Below, in pieces: positions 8,801-17,881 of a stretch of 64,000 bases of DNA. Source of the stretch: Muribaculaceae bacterium (GTDB lineage: Bacteria > Bacteroidota > Bacteroidia > Bacteroidales > Muribaculaceae); the NCBI GenBank assembly GCA_017621845.1, contig JAGASI010000010.1, positions 1 to 64,000 of the forward strand, in the 5' to 3' direction. The first letter of the stretch is position 1. The number at the start of each line of letters is the position of its first letter. Under the pieces are notes generated by a model. That model worked only from the letters and a program-made list of their open reading frames with translations, searched no databases and was not told the origin of the DNA. Position numbers and translations under genes: made by a program.

Positions 8801-10748
8801 CGAAGACTGGATCAAGCTCAACCCATTTGCTCCACCAATCAAGGGCGGTGCCTCGGCCGACTTATCTCTAAACTATGACAGCGGACGATTTAACATCAAT
8901 GGTAATGTATCCATCGCCGACCTCATATATGGCCGCGAGCGTGTTGGAAACCTGCGTGCCGATATCGGAGTCACCACCCAGACATCAGGACTCTCACGTG
9001 CCGATATGACACTGTGGGTCAACGACCATAAATCTATGACACTATCGGGTTTGCTCAACGACTCCACTGCCGAGACACCATTTAATCTCGACCTCAAGAT
9101 GATACACTTCCCATTGTCTACGGTCAACCCATTCATGCCCGGCATAGCCCGTCTCCAAGGCACTCTCAATGGCTCGCTTGATATTTCAGGCTCGTCTGAC
9201 ACCCCACGGCTTGACGGCCAACTGGATTTTGACTCGGCATCGGTGAGGATAGATATGTTAGGCACCACTTTCAATCTGTCACCAACAGCTATACCTGTCA
9301 AAGACAATATTGTCCAGTTCAGCGATTTTACCATCACCGGATGTAACGAAAACCCACTGATGCTCAATGGATCAGTGAAGATCAAGACACTATCCGACAT
9401 GGACATCAATCTTAAAGCATATGCCAACAATATGCAGATTGTCAACTCAACACGTGCCTCCAAGGGAGCCGATGTCTATGGACGTGCATATATCTCAATG
9501 GACGGCACCGCAAAGGGATCGCTCGACTTCATCAATATCAACGCCAATCTCACGCTCAACTCAGGCACCAACGTCACCTACATCATGCCTGATGCCGTGG
9601 AGACACTGACCTCTCAGGCTAACAATGACATGGTCAAATTTGTCAACTTTAACGACTCGGCATCGGTAGCCAAGGCCGACTCACTGGTCATGACCGGCAT
9701 GTCCATGAACCTGAAAGCCTTATTGACAATCGCCACCAACACCACTATAGGTGTTGACCTGTCATCCAACGGACAGGACCGCGTCCAGCTGAACGCTACA
9801 GGCACCCTTGACTACTCCTCGACTCCCATGAATGACGGACGGCTTACAGGACGGCTGAATATTAACAAAGGCTATGTGCGCTATACACCGCCATTAATCT
9901 CCCAGAAACTGTTCAATTTCAATGAAGGCAGCTATATAGCTTTCCGTGGCGATATGATGAACCCCCAACTGAATATCTCAGCCACCGACCATATACGCGC
10001 CAATGTCACCCAAGAAGGTCAAAACTCAAGGCTAATTTACTTTGATGTCGGCCTTAATGTCACCGGCACACTCAATACGATGGATGTAGTCTTTGATTTG
10101 TCAACTGACGATGACGTGACCATCGCCAATGAGTTACAGAGCATGGCCCCCTCCCAGCGAGCTTCCCAGGCTATAAACCTCATGCTTTATAACGTGTACA
10201 CCGGTCCCGGCACCAAAGCCAACGCCAATCTCTCTGGCAACCCTCTGTACTCGTTTCTGACATCCCGACTCAACTCATGGGCGGCAAGCGCTATCAAAGG
10301 CGTCGACATATCATTTGGCATCGACCAATATAACCGCACCAACCAAGGTGTGACATCCCAGACTATGGCTTACTCCTACCAAGTATCCAAATCGCTGTTC
10401 AATGACCGTTTTAAAATTTCGGTGGGTGGAAACTACTCGACCGATGTCGACGCCGACCAAAATCTTGCCCAGAACCTAATAAGCGACATCTCTCTGGAAT
10501 ATTTACTCAACAAATCGGGTACCATGTCAATAAAAATATTCCGACACACTGGATATGAAAGCATCCTCGAGGGCGAGATTACACAGACCGGTGTTGGATT
10601 TATTTACCGACGCAAGATACGTCGTCTGAGCGACCTATTCAGATTACCTCGCCGACGTTACAGCCGACCTCACAACCAGAACCTACCACCCGCCGACAAC
10701 TCCGTCACGGGACAACCTATTGTTCAACCTGCCGACACTATAAAATGA
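5880..10748 (+). CDS. tamB: TamB-family inner-membrane-anchored translocation/assembly protein
   Basis: 1622 residues. One N-terminal membrane anchor (about residues 27-47, TILTLLTVVLIILGLTITV) is followed by a very long periplasmic stretch of repetitive beta-strand sequence and a C-terminal TamB (DUF490) domain, where GRLNINKGYVRY and the late SQTMAYSYQVSKSLFNDR segment are typical. TamB proteins span the periplasm and work with an Omp85 partner in outer-membrane assembly and lipid transport. The first codon is GTG at 5880; a GTG at 5931 is an alternative. The stop overlaps the next gene start (ATGA), which implies translational coupling to the outer-membrane partner. The gene is essential-looking and intact. 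Confidence 0.9.
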   Translation: MTSPCHRPGQFTARFKNVPPKLRKIFKVTILTLLTVVLIILGLTITVYSSWFQDRVCKALVVAMNNKQGTEFELSEIKLKFPLDISIKGLSLIQDGDTMIHAGSLDASVKLMPLLAGHVNVDRAIATDARYQIGTRDSATCIVVKAGIIDLDPAHVALSPMHITLDNGTITHGVVDIFINPVDTTPPSKSEPTPLLIDVKNLTLNNFTYRMNMMPTIDSLGTHIAHATLKNGHIDVAGQKILLDDFSGNNLDVSYIAPDSATIAATPVVPSPVDTLTQTTKPWEIKLSRLYFDNSRALYSTRGYSPLPGFDPAYISVTDMTLDVEDFYNCGADMSIPVKVKGHERSGLDLKIGATLGFDSVKMMFDDVTLATPSGTDISGQGMLGSGDLMTDVNLPLGLNLKGKIATGDLALAFPTFRAYVSGLPQGTLADLDVNITGTPGQLKIARIDLDIPRSLSIRADGQLMNIFDPNRLSGNIGFDGRIGDLSPWSNLLASLKGVRIPPLSLDGQIKFSNGNYMGTLAAQTEQGSIALDGYFKGRNSEYDIDLTTDNFPVNAFMPELGVGNISAHILASGHGFEIFNPGTEADITADINHIVYNGHSLADIGFSARLSKGHADINATSHNPSLDFDLIANGNLAGDVYDWNMDVNARDVDLQALGLTNTTALIQTDFDLQATLNSKRPTIMSGTLNLNTLTYTDSIGPMALDNVKARIDATDSLINASVSNGDLYAYFSSPMSIDRFTTHFDSIGNALKLAHANRRIDIEHLQRAIPCFNLDINAGNDNILTQLLSQSNISFKDLTIEAYNDSTINLVAAVKSLTMGKTRLDSVTFDIHQSGNRLNYQGRVHNRPGTLDEWAKVNIDGYFRPGRLGLNMSQQNINGNTGYNLGAYIDLNQDSTATLHFSPVTPTIGYKQWTVNDDNFIKYNFVTRHIDANLRMNSVGSSLAIYTEHADEESEDGHTADENLIVKLFNIRLEDWIKLNPFAPPIKGGASADLSLNYDSGRFNINGNVSIADLIYGRERVGNLRADIGVTTQTSGLSRADMTLWVNDHKSMTLSGLLNDSTAETPFNLDLKMIHFPLSTVNPFMPGIARLQGTLNGSLDISGSSDTPRLDGQLDFDSASVRIDMLGTTFNLSPTAIPVKDNIVQFSDFTITGCNENPLMLNGSVKIKTLSDMDINLKAYANNMQIVNSTRASKGADVYGRAYISMDGTAKGSLDFININANLTLNSGTNVTYIMPDAVETLTSQANNDMVKFVNFNDSASVAKADSLVMTGMSMNLKALLTIATNTTIGVDLSSNGQDRVQLNATGTLDYSSTPMNDGRLTGRLNINKGYVRYTPPLISQKLFNFNEGSYIAFRGDMMNPQLNISATDHIRANVTQEGQNSRLIYFDVGLNVTGTLNTMDVVFDLSTDDDVTIANELQSMAPSQRASQAINLMLYNVYTGPGTKANANLSGNPLYSFLTSRLNSWAASAIKGVDISFGIDQYNRTNQGVTSQTMAYSYQVSKSLFNDRFKISVGGNYSTDVDADQNLAQNLISDISLEYLLNKSGTMSIKIFRHTGYESILEGEITQTGVGFIYRRKIRRLSDLFRLPRRRYSRPHNQNLPPADNSVTGQPIVQPADTIK

Positions 10749-13105
10749 AGCAATCAGCTCCCAGCATATTATCCCCGCTCTATATTTTTATCATGATGAT
10801 ATCGTTAATCATATCGTCATGCTCGACAACCCGGCGACTCGACCCCGGTGAACAATTATACACCGGTGTCAAGAAAATAAATATCATCCCGGACAGCGTG
10901 GGAGCTAAAGTACCATCAGGCGTCTCATCAGCTATCAAGGACGCTGTCGATGTCCCGCCAAACAATTACTGGTCATTAGTCGGCTGGCGATACCCGTTCC
11001 CTCTGGGCCTATGGGTATATAACAATTGGCCACGCGCTGAAAAAGGCTTTAAACACTGGATATACGAGAAATTGGTCGAGGACCCGGTACTCATATCGGA
11101 CGTCAAACCCGAGTTACGCACCCACATGATTAAGGACATCCTCAACAACAACGGTTACTTCTCAGGACAAGCCTCCTATCAGCTCATCCCCGGTAAAAAC
11201 CCGCGCAAGGCCTCGGTTGTCTATAACATCACTACCGGTCCATCCTATACTCTAAGGTCAATAGAATTTCCTCACGACTCAACACGCCTGGGCCACATGA
11301 TAGACTCCATAGCCCAGCGTCAGAAATACCTTACTCCCGGCTCACGATACTGTGTTGACTCACTCGCCGCTGTCAGAGTAAATGTTACCAACTCACTGAG
11401 AAATAAAGGCTACTATTACTTCCGCCCCGAATATCTCGAATACCTTGCCGATACCGTCTCCAATCCCGGCGAAGTCAACATCAGGATGGAGACTGCATCC
11501 AATATCCCTCACGACCTGATAGTGCCCTATACCACCGGAAAGGTCACCGTCATTGTACGTCGCAACGGGCGTGGTGGCACTCCCGACACAATTCAACTGC
11601 CACGGGCAACACTGATTCAGATGCAACCCTCACGCCTGCGCCATTCAGTGATTACCGAAAATGTCACCTTACGTCCCGGCAAAATATTTTCGGTAAGAGA
11701 TATGGACCGCACCCAGAACCGACTCTCTCGACTCGGCATCTTCAACTCCATATCTATCGAACCTATTCCCGACACCCTATCTCACAATCAACATCACAAT
11801 AGCGACCACGACAGCGAGCACGGCCACCACTTCCATCATCACGTGCTTGATGTTACCGTTGATTGCACACTGGACATCCCACTCGAGGCATCCATCGAAG
11901 TCAATGCCTCGTCCAAAAGCAATTCCTACATAGGCCCCGGTATAACATTGGCCGTGACAAACCATAACATCTTCGGAGGTGGAGAGCAACTCGCCGTCAA
12001 GCTTACCGGTGCCTATGAATGGCAGACCGGTGGTGACAACAGTGGGGGTATCTTTAACTCCTATGAGATAGGGCTTACCGGCTCTCTGGCTTTTCCTCGG
12101 TTACTGGCACCCTCATTCATACCACGACGCAAAAGAGACCTCAACTGGACACGTTTCTCGCTGAATGGCGACCTGCTCAACCGTCCTCATTTCTTCAAGA
12201 TGGCCCAGGTAAACATGGCAATGGCTTATGAATGGCAAGCCACACGACACACCTCGATGTCGCTGACACCTCTCAAACTCACCTACACCAAACTCATGCA
12301 CACTACCGCCGACTTTGACTCTATAATGGCCGTCAACCCGGCTGTTGCCGAGAGTTTCAAGTCTCAGTTTATACCCCAGTTGATGTTCAGCTACAACTAT
12401 GACCGCACCTTTGACCCCGACAACCGACTGAATTGGTCTACCACGGTACAAGAGGCCGGCAACGTATTCTGGGGAATATACCAACTATGTGGCAAACACG
12501 GTGAGAAGAAACTTTTCGGCACACCCTTTTCCCAATTTGTCAAAGGTCAAACCCAACTCGTTTACAATCGCCGTCTCGGACGTGGCGACCACTGGCTTGT
12601 GATGCGTGGCGCCGTGGGCGCGGCTCATGCCTACGGCAATTCCTCCCAAGTTCCGTATGCCGAGCAATTCTACTGTGGCGGTGCCAACTCGGTAAGAGCC
12701 TTCACCGTCCGCTCTCTCGGTCCCGGTAGCTATCGTGCTCCCGAGGGTACTCCCGGCGATTACTTCGACCAGACCGGCACATTTAAGTTTGAGGCTAATA
12801 TCGAATACCGCTTCCCTCTGTTCGGTCCTTTACACGGTGCAATATTCCTCGACTCAGGTAACGTGTGGCTCCTCAAAGAAGACCGTATGCGCCCGGGTGG
12901 TAAACTCGTGGCATCCAAATTTCTTAACCAGCTCGCTCTCGGCACCGGTGCAGGTCTGCGTCTTGACATCTCGATGCTTGTGGTGCGCGTCGACCTCGGT
13001 GTCGGCATCCACGCTCCATACGATACCGGTAAGTCAGGTTACTATAACATGCCATCTTTCAAGAAATCTCTTGCACTGCACCTCGCCATCGGCTATCCTT
13101 TCTAA
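10745..13105 (+). CDS. tamL: lipidated Omp85/TamA-type outer-membrane protein (TamL-like)
   Basis: 786 residues. The signal peptide ends in the lipobox LIISSC, so the protein is probably a lipoprotein, as described for TamL of Bacteroidetes. POTRA-like segments follow (to about residue 370), then a 16-strand Omp85 barrel with the conserved RGFT-like VRAFTVRSLGPG motif and a terminal LHLAIGYPF. It acts in the outer membrane with the overlapping upstream tamB. A notable feature is a histidine-rich insert at residues 347-365, placed in the last POTRA or at its junction. This insert is not expected in the family and may bind metal. There is a 4-nt overlap with tamB. Confidence 0.88.
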   Translation: MKQSAPSILSPLYIFIMMISLIISSCSTTRRLDPGEQLYTGVKKINIIPDSVGAKVPSGVSSAIKDAVDVPPNNYWSLVGWRYPFPLGLWVYNNWPRAEKGFKHWIYEKLVEDPVLISDVKPELRTHMIKDILNNNGYFSGQASYQLIPGKNPRKASVVYNITTGPSYTLRSIEFPHDSTRLGHMIDSIAQRQKYLTPGSRYCVDSLAAVRVNVTNSLRNKGYYYFRPEYLEYLADTVSNPGEVNIRMETASNIPHDLIVPYTTGKVTVIVRRNGRGGTPDTIQLPRATLIQMQPSRLRHSVITENVTLRPGKIFSVRDMDRTQNRLSRLGIFNSISIEPIPDTLSHNQHHNSDHDSEHGHHFHHHVLDVTVDCTLDIPLEASIEVNASSKSNSYIGPGITLAVTNHNIFGGGEQLAVKLTGAYEWQTGGDNSGGIFNSYEIGLTGSLAFPRLLAPSFIPRRKRDLNWTRFSLNGDLLNRPHFFKMAQVNMAMAYEWQATRHTSMSLTPLKLTYTKLMHTTADFDSIMAVNPAVAESFKSQFIPQLMFSYNYDRTFDPDNRLNWSTTVQEAGNVFWGIYQLCGKHGEKKLFGTPFSQFVKGQTQLVYNRRLGRGDHWLVMRGAVGAAHAYGNSSQVPYAEQFYCGGANSVRAFTVRSLGPGSYRAPEGTPGDYFDQTGTFKFEANIEYRFPLFGPLHGAIFLDSGNVWLLKEDRMRPGGKLVASKFLNQLALGTGAGLRLDISMLVVRVDLGVGIHAPYDTGKSGYYNMPSFKKSLALHLAIGYPF

Positions 13106-13216
13106 TCCAAAAGTCAATTTAATTAATATTCCTGCACACCCTCAAAACACAGCCCATGTTATAATATGCGCTGACCTTGGCGCTTTCAGTGGCCTATGGG
13201 GTATCTCTGCCGATAG

Positions 13217-13654
13217 TTAGAGGATTAATAGCAAGGGAATCGGGATGCGGCCGGTGATGTTTATCAAGGGTTCGCCATAGCGTGAACTGCCCTGTCTGAG
13301 ATTTTTGCCATCCCAGTTATAGATTTCTCTGCCATAACGTGATGCTCCCTGCCTTACATACTGCCCGTCAAAGTTGAACAGGACTTCACTATACCTACTC
13401 CTACCGGCACGCAAATTCTTGCCATCCCAATTATATAATGGTTCGGCATAACGCGACTCCCCGGGGCGTATGTACTGTCCGTCAAAATTATATAACACCT
13501 CACCATAACGTGACTCCCCGGCACGCAGGTTCTTGCCGTCCCAATTATAAAGCACTGCACCATACCGGGACTGACCCGAGCGTATATAATTCTGGGCCGA
13601 CAGCGTCATCACAATCCCCAATATCGCAAGCATTAAAATTACAGTTCGTTTCAT
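13217..13654 (-). CDS. secreted protein of six 19-residue YGxxLYNxDG repeats
   Basis: 145 residues from the ATG at 13654. A signal peptide (MKRTVILMLAILGIVMTLSA) is followed by six tandem units of 19 residues with the pattern (L/I)RxGxSRYGEVLYNxDG. Odd units end WDGK and even units end FDGQ, giving a 38-residue super-repeat. The last unit is degenerate (INITGR), with a short hydrophobic tail. The start is chosen because the -7 box TATATTTG at 13685-13692 would start transcription downstream of the earlier ATG at 13687. I do not know the family. Each unit looks like a short beta-hairpin, so a repeat solenoid or small propeller is plausible (inference). It is monocistronic and convergent with tamL. 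Confidence 0.8.
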   Translation of the reverse strand: MKRTVILMLAILGIVMTLSAQNYIRSGQSRYGAVLYNWDGKNLRAGESRYGEVLYNFDGQYIRPGESRYAEPLYNWDGKNLRAGRSRYSEVLFNFDGQYVRQGASRYGREIYNWDGKNLRQGSSRYGEPLINITGRIPIPLLLIL

Positions 13655-13684
13655 AATCTTATACATTTGACAGTTAATATGCCA

Positions 13685-13692
13685 CAAATATA
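13685..13692 (-). promoter_or_regulatory. -7 box of the repeat-protein gene
   Basis: TATATTTG on the minus strand, 30 nt before the ATG at 13654. No good TTTG -33 box is found at the usual spacing. Confidence 0.5.
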
Positions 13693-13759
13693 GTACTTTA
13701 TATCTAAACTCTCGGTGGAGATATAGCGTTTTATATACGTTGTAAAAAAAGTTTTACCG

Positions 13760-15043
13760 ATGGATACCGATACCAAAGCACATATCTCCTCCCAACAGGC
13801 CGTCAAGTCGGGCAATACCGGCTCACCTCTTGATAAAGCCCCCGTTGTCAACAGCAACACCGGACCTCAGGGTGGATACTATGTCTTCTTGATATTTTAT
13901 CTGGTGATGCTGAGCGCCTTCGGGTCTTTTGTCAACGATATGTACCTGCCGACGTTGCCCGACATGGTGAGGTCTTTCCACACGACACGTCCGGTAGTAC
14001 AGTTGGGCTTGACCTTTGGTATGATAGGGCTTGGTCTGGGCGAACTTATTTTAGGACCATTCAGTGATCGATGGGGCCGCAAGCCGATACTTGTGGGAGC
14101 ATTGATAGTATTCTGTATCGGAGCGGTGTGCAGTATCCAATCCACGACAATCCACGAGTTCATCTGGTGGCGTTTGGTCCAGGGGTTGGGAGCCTCAGGC
14201 GGGTATTTCCTTGCACGCACCATACCCGCCGATCTCTATCAAGGTAAAGCACTGGCCAAAGTCATGGCTCTCGTGGGTGCCATTAATGGCTTTGCACCGG
14301 CAAGCGCCCCAGTTATTGGCGGGCTTGTGGCCGGCGACTGGGGGTGGCAAGGCATATTCTGGATACTGTTCGGGTTCAGCGCCATGTTATTATTGCTTTC
14401 TCCTATACTCAAGGAGTCCTTGCCACACTCGCGCCGTGTCACCGGACACTTTGGCGCCGCTTTTGTCAATTACAAGGTGCTTGCCTCCAACCGTCGCTTT
14501 ATAATCCACACGATAATGAAAGGTGCAGCCTTGGGTATGCTCTTTGCCTATATATCTTCAGCCCCGTTTATCTTTCAAGACCACTATGGATACACCCAAC
14601 TTGAGTTTGGTCTTTTCATGGGATTTAACGCGCTGTTTGTAGCTACCGGCTCTATGATAGCTTTAAAATTCAAGCCTCTCAAACGAGCCGCCATCGTTGG
14701 CGCACGTGCCCTGTTGGCAATTGTGGCCATACAAGCTATATACTTCTTCACTGTCGATAATGTATGGGTCTACGAGGGCCTTAACTTGCCGATGCTGTTT
14801 TGTCTGGGCATGATGTTCACCGTCGGCAACACCTTGGCAATGAACGAGGGGCGTGGCGCCGCCGGGGATGCTTCGGCTCTGATAGGCCTCGCCGGATATA
14901 TCTTTGGTGCCATCGTCAGCCCATTGGTAGGTCTCGGCAACCAACTCCACTCGACAGCTATCACACTGATTTCTCTCGCCATTATCACCTCAGTGTTTGC
15001 TCGTCTGAGTCGGGCCATTCCCGCCGACCTTAACACCGAATAG
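13760..15043 (+). CDS. Bcr/CflA-family MFS drug efflux transporter
   Basis: 427 residues with about 12 hydrophobic segments after a hydrophilic N-terminal extension of roughly 38 residues. The major-facilitator motif A between helices 2 and 3 reads GPFSDRWGRKP, and the Bcr/CflA-type FVNDMYLPTLPDM is in helix 1. Members export drugs, bicyclomycin or amino-acid derivatives in exchange for protons at the inner membrane. It is divergent from the repeat-protein gene and monocistronic, with the rho promoter directly after it. The next gene encodes Rho, the target of bicyclomycin. That neighbourhood is suggestive, but it is no evidence for the substrate. Confidence 0.88.
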   Translation: MDTDTKAHISSQQAVKSGNTGSPLDKAPVVNSNTGPQGGYYVFLIFYLVMLSAFGSFVNDMYLPTLPDMVRSFHTTRPVVQLGLTFGMIGLGLGELILGPFSDRWGRKPILVGALIVFCIGAVCSIQSTTIHEFIWWRLVQGLGASGGYFLARTIPADLYQGKALAKVMALVGAINGFAPASAPVIGGLVAGDWGWQGIFWILFGFSAMLLLLSPILKESLPHSRRVTGHFGAAFVNYKVLASNRRFIIHTIMKGAALGMLFAYISSAPFIFQDHYGYTQLEFGLFMGFNALFVATGSMIALKFKPLKRAAIVGARALLAIVAIQAIYFFTVDNVWVYEGLNLPMLFCLGMMFTVGNTLAMNEGRGAAGDASALIGLAGYIFGAIVSPLVGLGNQLHSTAITLISLAIITSVFARLSRAIPADLNTE

Positions 15044-15538
15044 ATGTTTTAGTACCCGACGCCACACATACTGAATGTAGGCGACATGCGCGACTGAACC
15101 ACAAACTTTTTTTACACAAGATTTGTTATATCAGAAAAGAATTGTACCTTTGCAACGTCAAAAGCAATTTCCACACACTTTCCGGTAAAAATTGAATACT
15201 TGGCGTCATTATGCGCGTCAATTATTAATAGATTTATATTTAGGAATTTACATTTTTCTTATCCGACCCATATAATCGACACTTCATCAATATTCTCGGA
15301 ATAACTACAGCCTGTGTGGTCCCGCATCATTTCTCCCTCCTTTCTATCAACATGCGGTAATTTATCATCACTTCCACTCTCATACAATACAAAATCAACA
15401 TCGATTGACACCTCTGTATGAAGATATAACGCTATCGACATTTTCCATTCCTTTTATCCATTTACTTAAGACGTTATACATGCCATAAGGCCGTCAATCA
15501 ACGCCCGAGCATGACAACATATTTTCAAATACCATTAC
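15044..15538 (+). other. long leader region of rho
   Basis: No convincing gene lies in these 495 nt. The rho promoter is at 15122-15152, so transcription should start near 15160 and leave an untranslated leader of about 380 nt. A 60-codon minus-strand frame (15259-15441) has no promoter or family signal. A leader of this size fits autoregulation by Rho-dependent attenuation, which is known for rho in other bacteria. That mechanism is inferred here, not seen. Confidence 0.6.
15122..15152 (+). promoter_or_regulatory. promoter of rho
   Basis: -33 TTTG (15122-15125), 19-nt spacer, -7 TACCTTTG (15145-15152): an exact match to the Bacteroidetes consensus. Confidence 0.85.
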
Positions 15539-17590
15539 ATGTACAACATCACTGAACTTGACAATATGCCCGACGAACAACTGCTTGAAGTTGCATCTTC
15601 AATGGGCATCAAAAAAATAGACATGAACCAACGCGAGGAAGTAGTATATAGCATCCTCGATCAACAAGCCATTGACAAAGCCGCGGCCGATGCTCAAAAA
15701 CAGCCTCGCAAAAAACGCGCTAAAGCCGAAGACAAGCCAGCCGTCGATGCTCAGCCCAAAAAGCGTGGCCGCAAGAAAAAAGCCGAGATCGAACAAGCCG
15801 CTGAAGCTTTGGCCCAAGCCACCGAGACGCCTTCAGAGACAATTGTCAATGAAGAAAAAGCAACCGAGGAAGCCGTTACTGAAATTCCCACGCCCGATAA
15901 ACCACGTCGAGGCCGTCCTCGCAAAAAAAACAATGAGGACACCCAACAAAATCCAACTACCAATCCTACTCCTGACGACAACCAGAACAATCAGGACAAC
16001 CAGGATAACCAGAAACATCCGGTCCAGGAGCATACAGAACCTTCAGTACAAGAAGAAAAGACCCCTGAGACTCCCAAGCCCGAAGATACGCCCAACAAGC
16101 CCCAGAAAAACAAAGGAGACGCCTCTTTTGCCGCGTTTTTCCCGATGGGTGGCTCCGGCCGCACCTTTACCCCCAGGTCTCAGAGACAAAAGGAAGCCGA
16201 TGCTCAACGGCAAACTGAACCTCAGCCCCAAACACCCACACCGACACAAAGTAACAAACCCATCAACCAACAAGGCAAACAAGCCAAACAGCCTCAAGCT
16301 CCCACTCCCGAACAAATATTAGCCGCCCAAACTGCACCAATAACCATAGGCGAGCCCACGGCCACAACCCAGATACAACCTATAACCCCAACACCCGGAC
16401 AAGGTAAAAAAGGCAAGAAAAACCGCGCTGCCAACCCGGGACTACGACTCACCGATGCTCGATTTGAATTCAACGACATCCTCGAGGCTCAAGGCGTATT
16501 GGAAATTGACAATCAAGGATTCGGGTTCCTTCGCTCGGCCGACTACAACTACCTTCCATCGCCCGACGACATATATCTCACCGCCCAGCAAATCAAGCAG
16601 AATGCACTCAAAGCCGGGGACGTCGTCGAGTGCACCGTGCGTCCTCCGCGTGAAAACGAGAAATACTTCCCACTGAATACCGTCGTGCGTGTCAACGGTC
16701 GTTCACCCCAGTATGTGCGTGACCGTGTTCCCTTTGAGCACCTCACACCTCTGTTCCCCGATGAGAAGTTTGATCTCACCTCAAGCCCCAACACATGCAA
16801 CATCTCGACTCGCGTTGTAGACATGTTTGCACCCATCGGTAAGGGCCAGCGTGGTCTTATTGTCGCCCCCCCAAAGACCGGTAAGACTCTCCTGCTTAAA
16901 GATATAGCCAACGCCATCGCCGAGAACCACCCCGAGACCTACATCATGATTCTGCTCATCGACGAGCGTCCCGAGGAGGTTACCGACATGCGCCGTAGCG
17001 TTCGTGCTGAGGTCATTGCCTCGACATTTGATGAACCCGCCGAAAATCACGTCAAAATCTCATCTATCGTCCTCGAAAAAGCCAAGCGCATGGTAGAATG
17101 TGGTCACGATGTAGTCATCCTTCTGGACTCTATAACCCGACTGGCCCGAGCCTACAACACTTGTGCTCCCGCCTCGGGCAAAATACTATCGGGCGGTGTT
17201 GACGCCAACGCCCTCCAGAAGCCCAAACGCTTTTTTGGCGCCGCACGTAATATCGAGAACGGTGGATCGCTCACCATCATCGCCACAGCCCTTACCGAGA
17301 CTTCTTCCAAAATGGACGAAGTCATCTTTGAAGAATTCAAGGGTACCGGCAATATGGAGTTGCAACTCGACCGCAAGCTCTCCAACAAGCGTATCTTCCC
17401 CGCTGTCGACATCATGGCGTCAAGCACTCGTCGCGATGACCTGCTGTTGCGTCCCGAGACCCTCAACCGCATGTGGATTTTACGCCGATTCCTCGGCGAC
17501 CGCAACTCCATCGAGTCGATGGAATTCATCAAAGACCGCATGGAGCGCACCCACGACAACGACGAGCTGCTCCGCACCATGGGCGAGTAA
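15539..17590 (+). CDS. rho: transcription termination factor Rho with a long disordered insert
   Basis: 683 residues against about 420 in E. coli. Residues 1-45 are the Rho N-terminal helical domain. Residues 48-300 are a low-complexity insert: Lys/Arg/Ala-rich with three basic patches ([22 protein letters not shown]), then Gln/Asn/Pro/Thr-rich. The cold-shock RNA-binding domain is at about 312-390 (GFGFLRS) and the RecA-like ATPase follows, with Walker A APPKTGKT (443-450), Walker B VVILLDS (525-531) and the R-loop region near [15 protein letters not shown]. Rho is a hexameric RNA helicase that ends transcription. Such inserts are typical of Bacteroidetes; the one in B. thetaiotaomicron has been reported to drive phase separation. 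Monocistronic, with a strong hairpin after it. Confidence 0.97.
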   Translation: MYNITELDNMPDEQLLEVASSMGIKKIDMNQREEVVYSILDQQAIDKAAADAQKQPRKKRAKAEDKPAVDAQPKKRGRKKKAEIEQAAEALAQATETPSETIVNEEKATEEAVTEIPTPDKPRRGRPRKKNNEDTQQNPTTNPTPDDNQNNQDNQDNQKHPVQEHTEPSVQEEKTPETPKPEDTPNKPQKNKGDASFAAFFPMGGSGRTFTPRSQRQKEADAQRQTEPQPQTPTPTQSNKPINQQGKQAKQPQAPTPEQILAAQTAPITIGEPTATTQIQPITPTPGQGKKGKKNRAANPGLRLTDARFEFNDILEAQGVLEIDNQGFGFLRSADYNYLPSPDDIYLTAQQIKQNALKAGDVVECTVRPPRENEKYFPLNTVVRVNGRSPQYVRDRVPFEHLTPLFPDEKFDLTSSPNTCNISTRVVDMFAPIGKGQRGLIVAPPKTGKTLLLKDIANAIAENHPETYIMILLIDERPEEVTDMRRSVRAEVIASTFDEPAENHVKISSIVLEKAKRMVECGHDVVILLDSITRLARAYNTCAPASGKILSGGVDANALQKPKRFFGAARNIENGGSLTIIATALTETSSKMDEVIFEEFKGTGNMELQLDRKLSNKRIFPAVDIMASSTRRDDLLLRPETLNRMWILRRFLGDRNSIESMEFIKDRMERTHDNDELLRTMGE

Positions 17591-17631
17591 ATTCTCTCCT
17601 GTTTTCCTGCCACAGTGGTCAATGCCATCTT

Positions 17632-17674
17632 AAATAATCAGCCCGAGTCAAAAAACGACTCGGGCTGATTATTT
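17632..17674 (+). terminator. hairpin terminator after rho
   Basis: Perfect 18-bp arms at 17632-17649 and 17657-17674 with a 7-nt A-rich loop. It starts 42 nt past the rho stop. Confidence 0.85.
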
Positions 17675-17881
17675 GCAATTTATCACAATATACCGACCAT
17701 CAAAAAATGATTGACCATTTTAGGAATCAGCGGACAAAGCGGTTAGTAGCCCCCCCGATTGAACAGCAAACTCCCAAACACGGGCTGCAGGCACAGAGCA
17801 CCGGACTGTGATTTGTGTTCTTACACTCTAAAACTAATAAGCCAGGAGAATTGTTATAATTTATAATTAATTCACTTGGAT

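Noticed and set aside
8873..9463. 196-codon minus-strand frame inside tamB
   Set aside because: Antisense mirror of a long, repetitive real gene; composition rich in Ser/Arg/Leu with no domain.
13240..13600. Repeat array that resembles a CRISPR at first sight
   Set aside because: Period is 57 bp in frame with a signal-peptide protein, and repeats are diverged at third positions; it is coding.
15259..15441. 60-codon minus-strand frame in the rho leader
   Set aside because: No promoter box, no family, and it opposes the well-supported rho promoter and leader.
15672..16322. 216-codon frame overlapping the Rho insert
   Set aside because: An out-of-frame reading of the low-complexity Lys/Pro/Gln region; the real frame encodes Rho.
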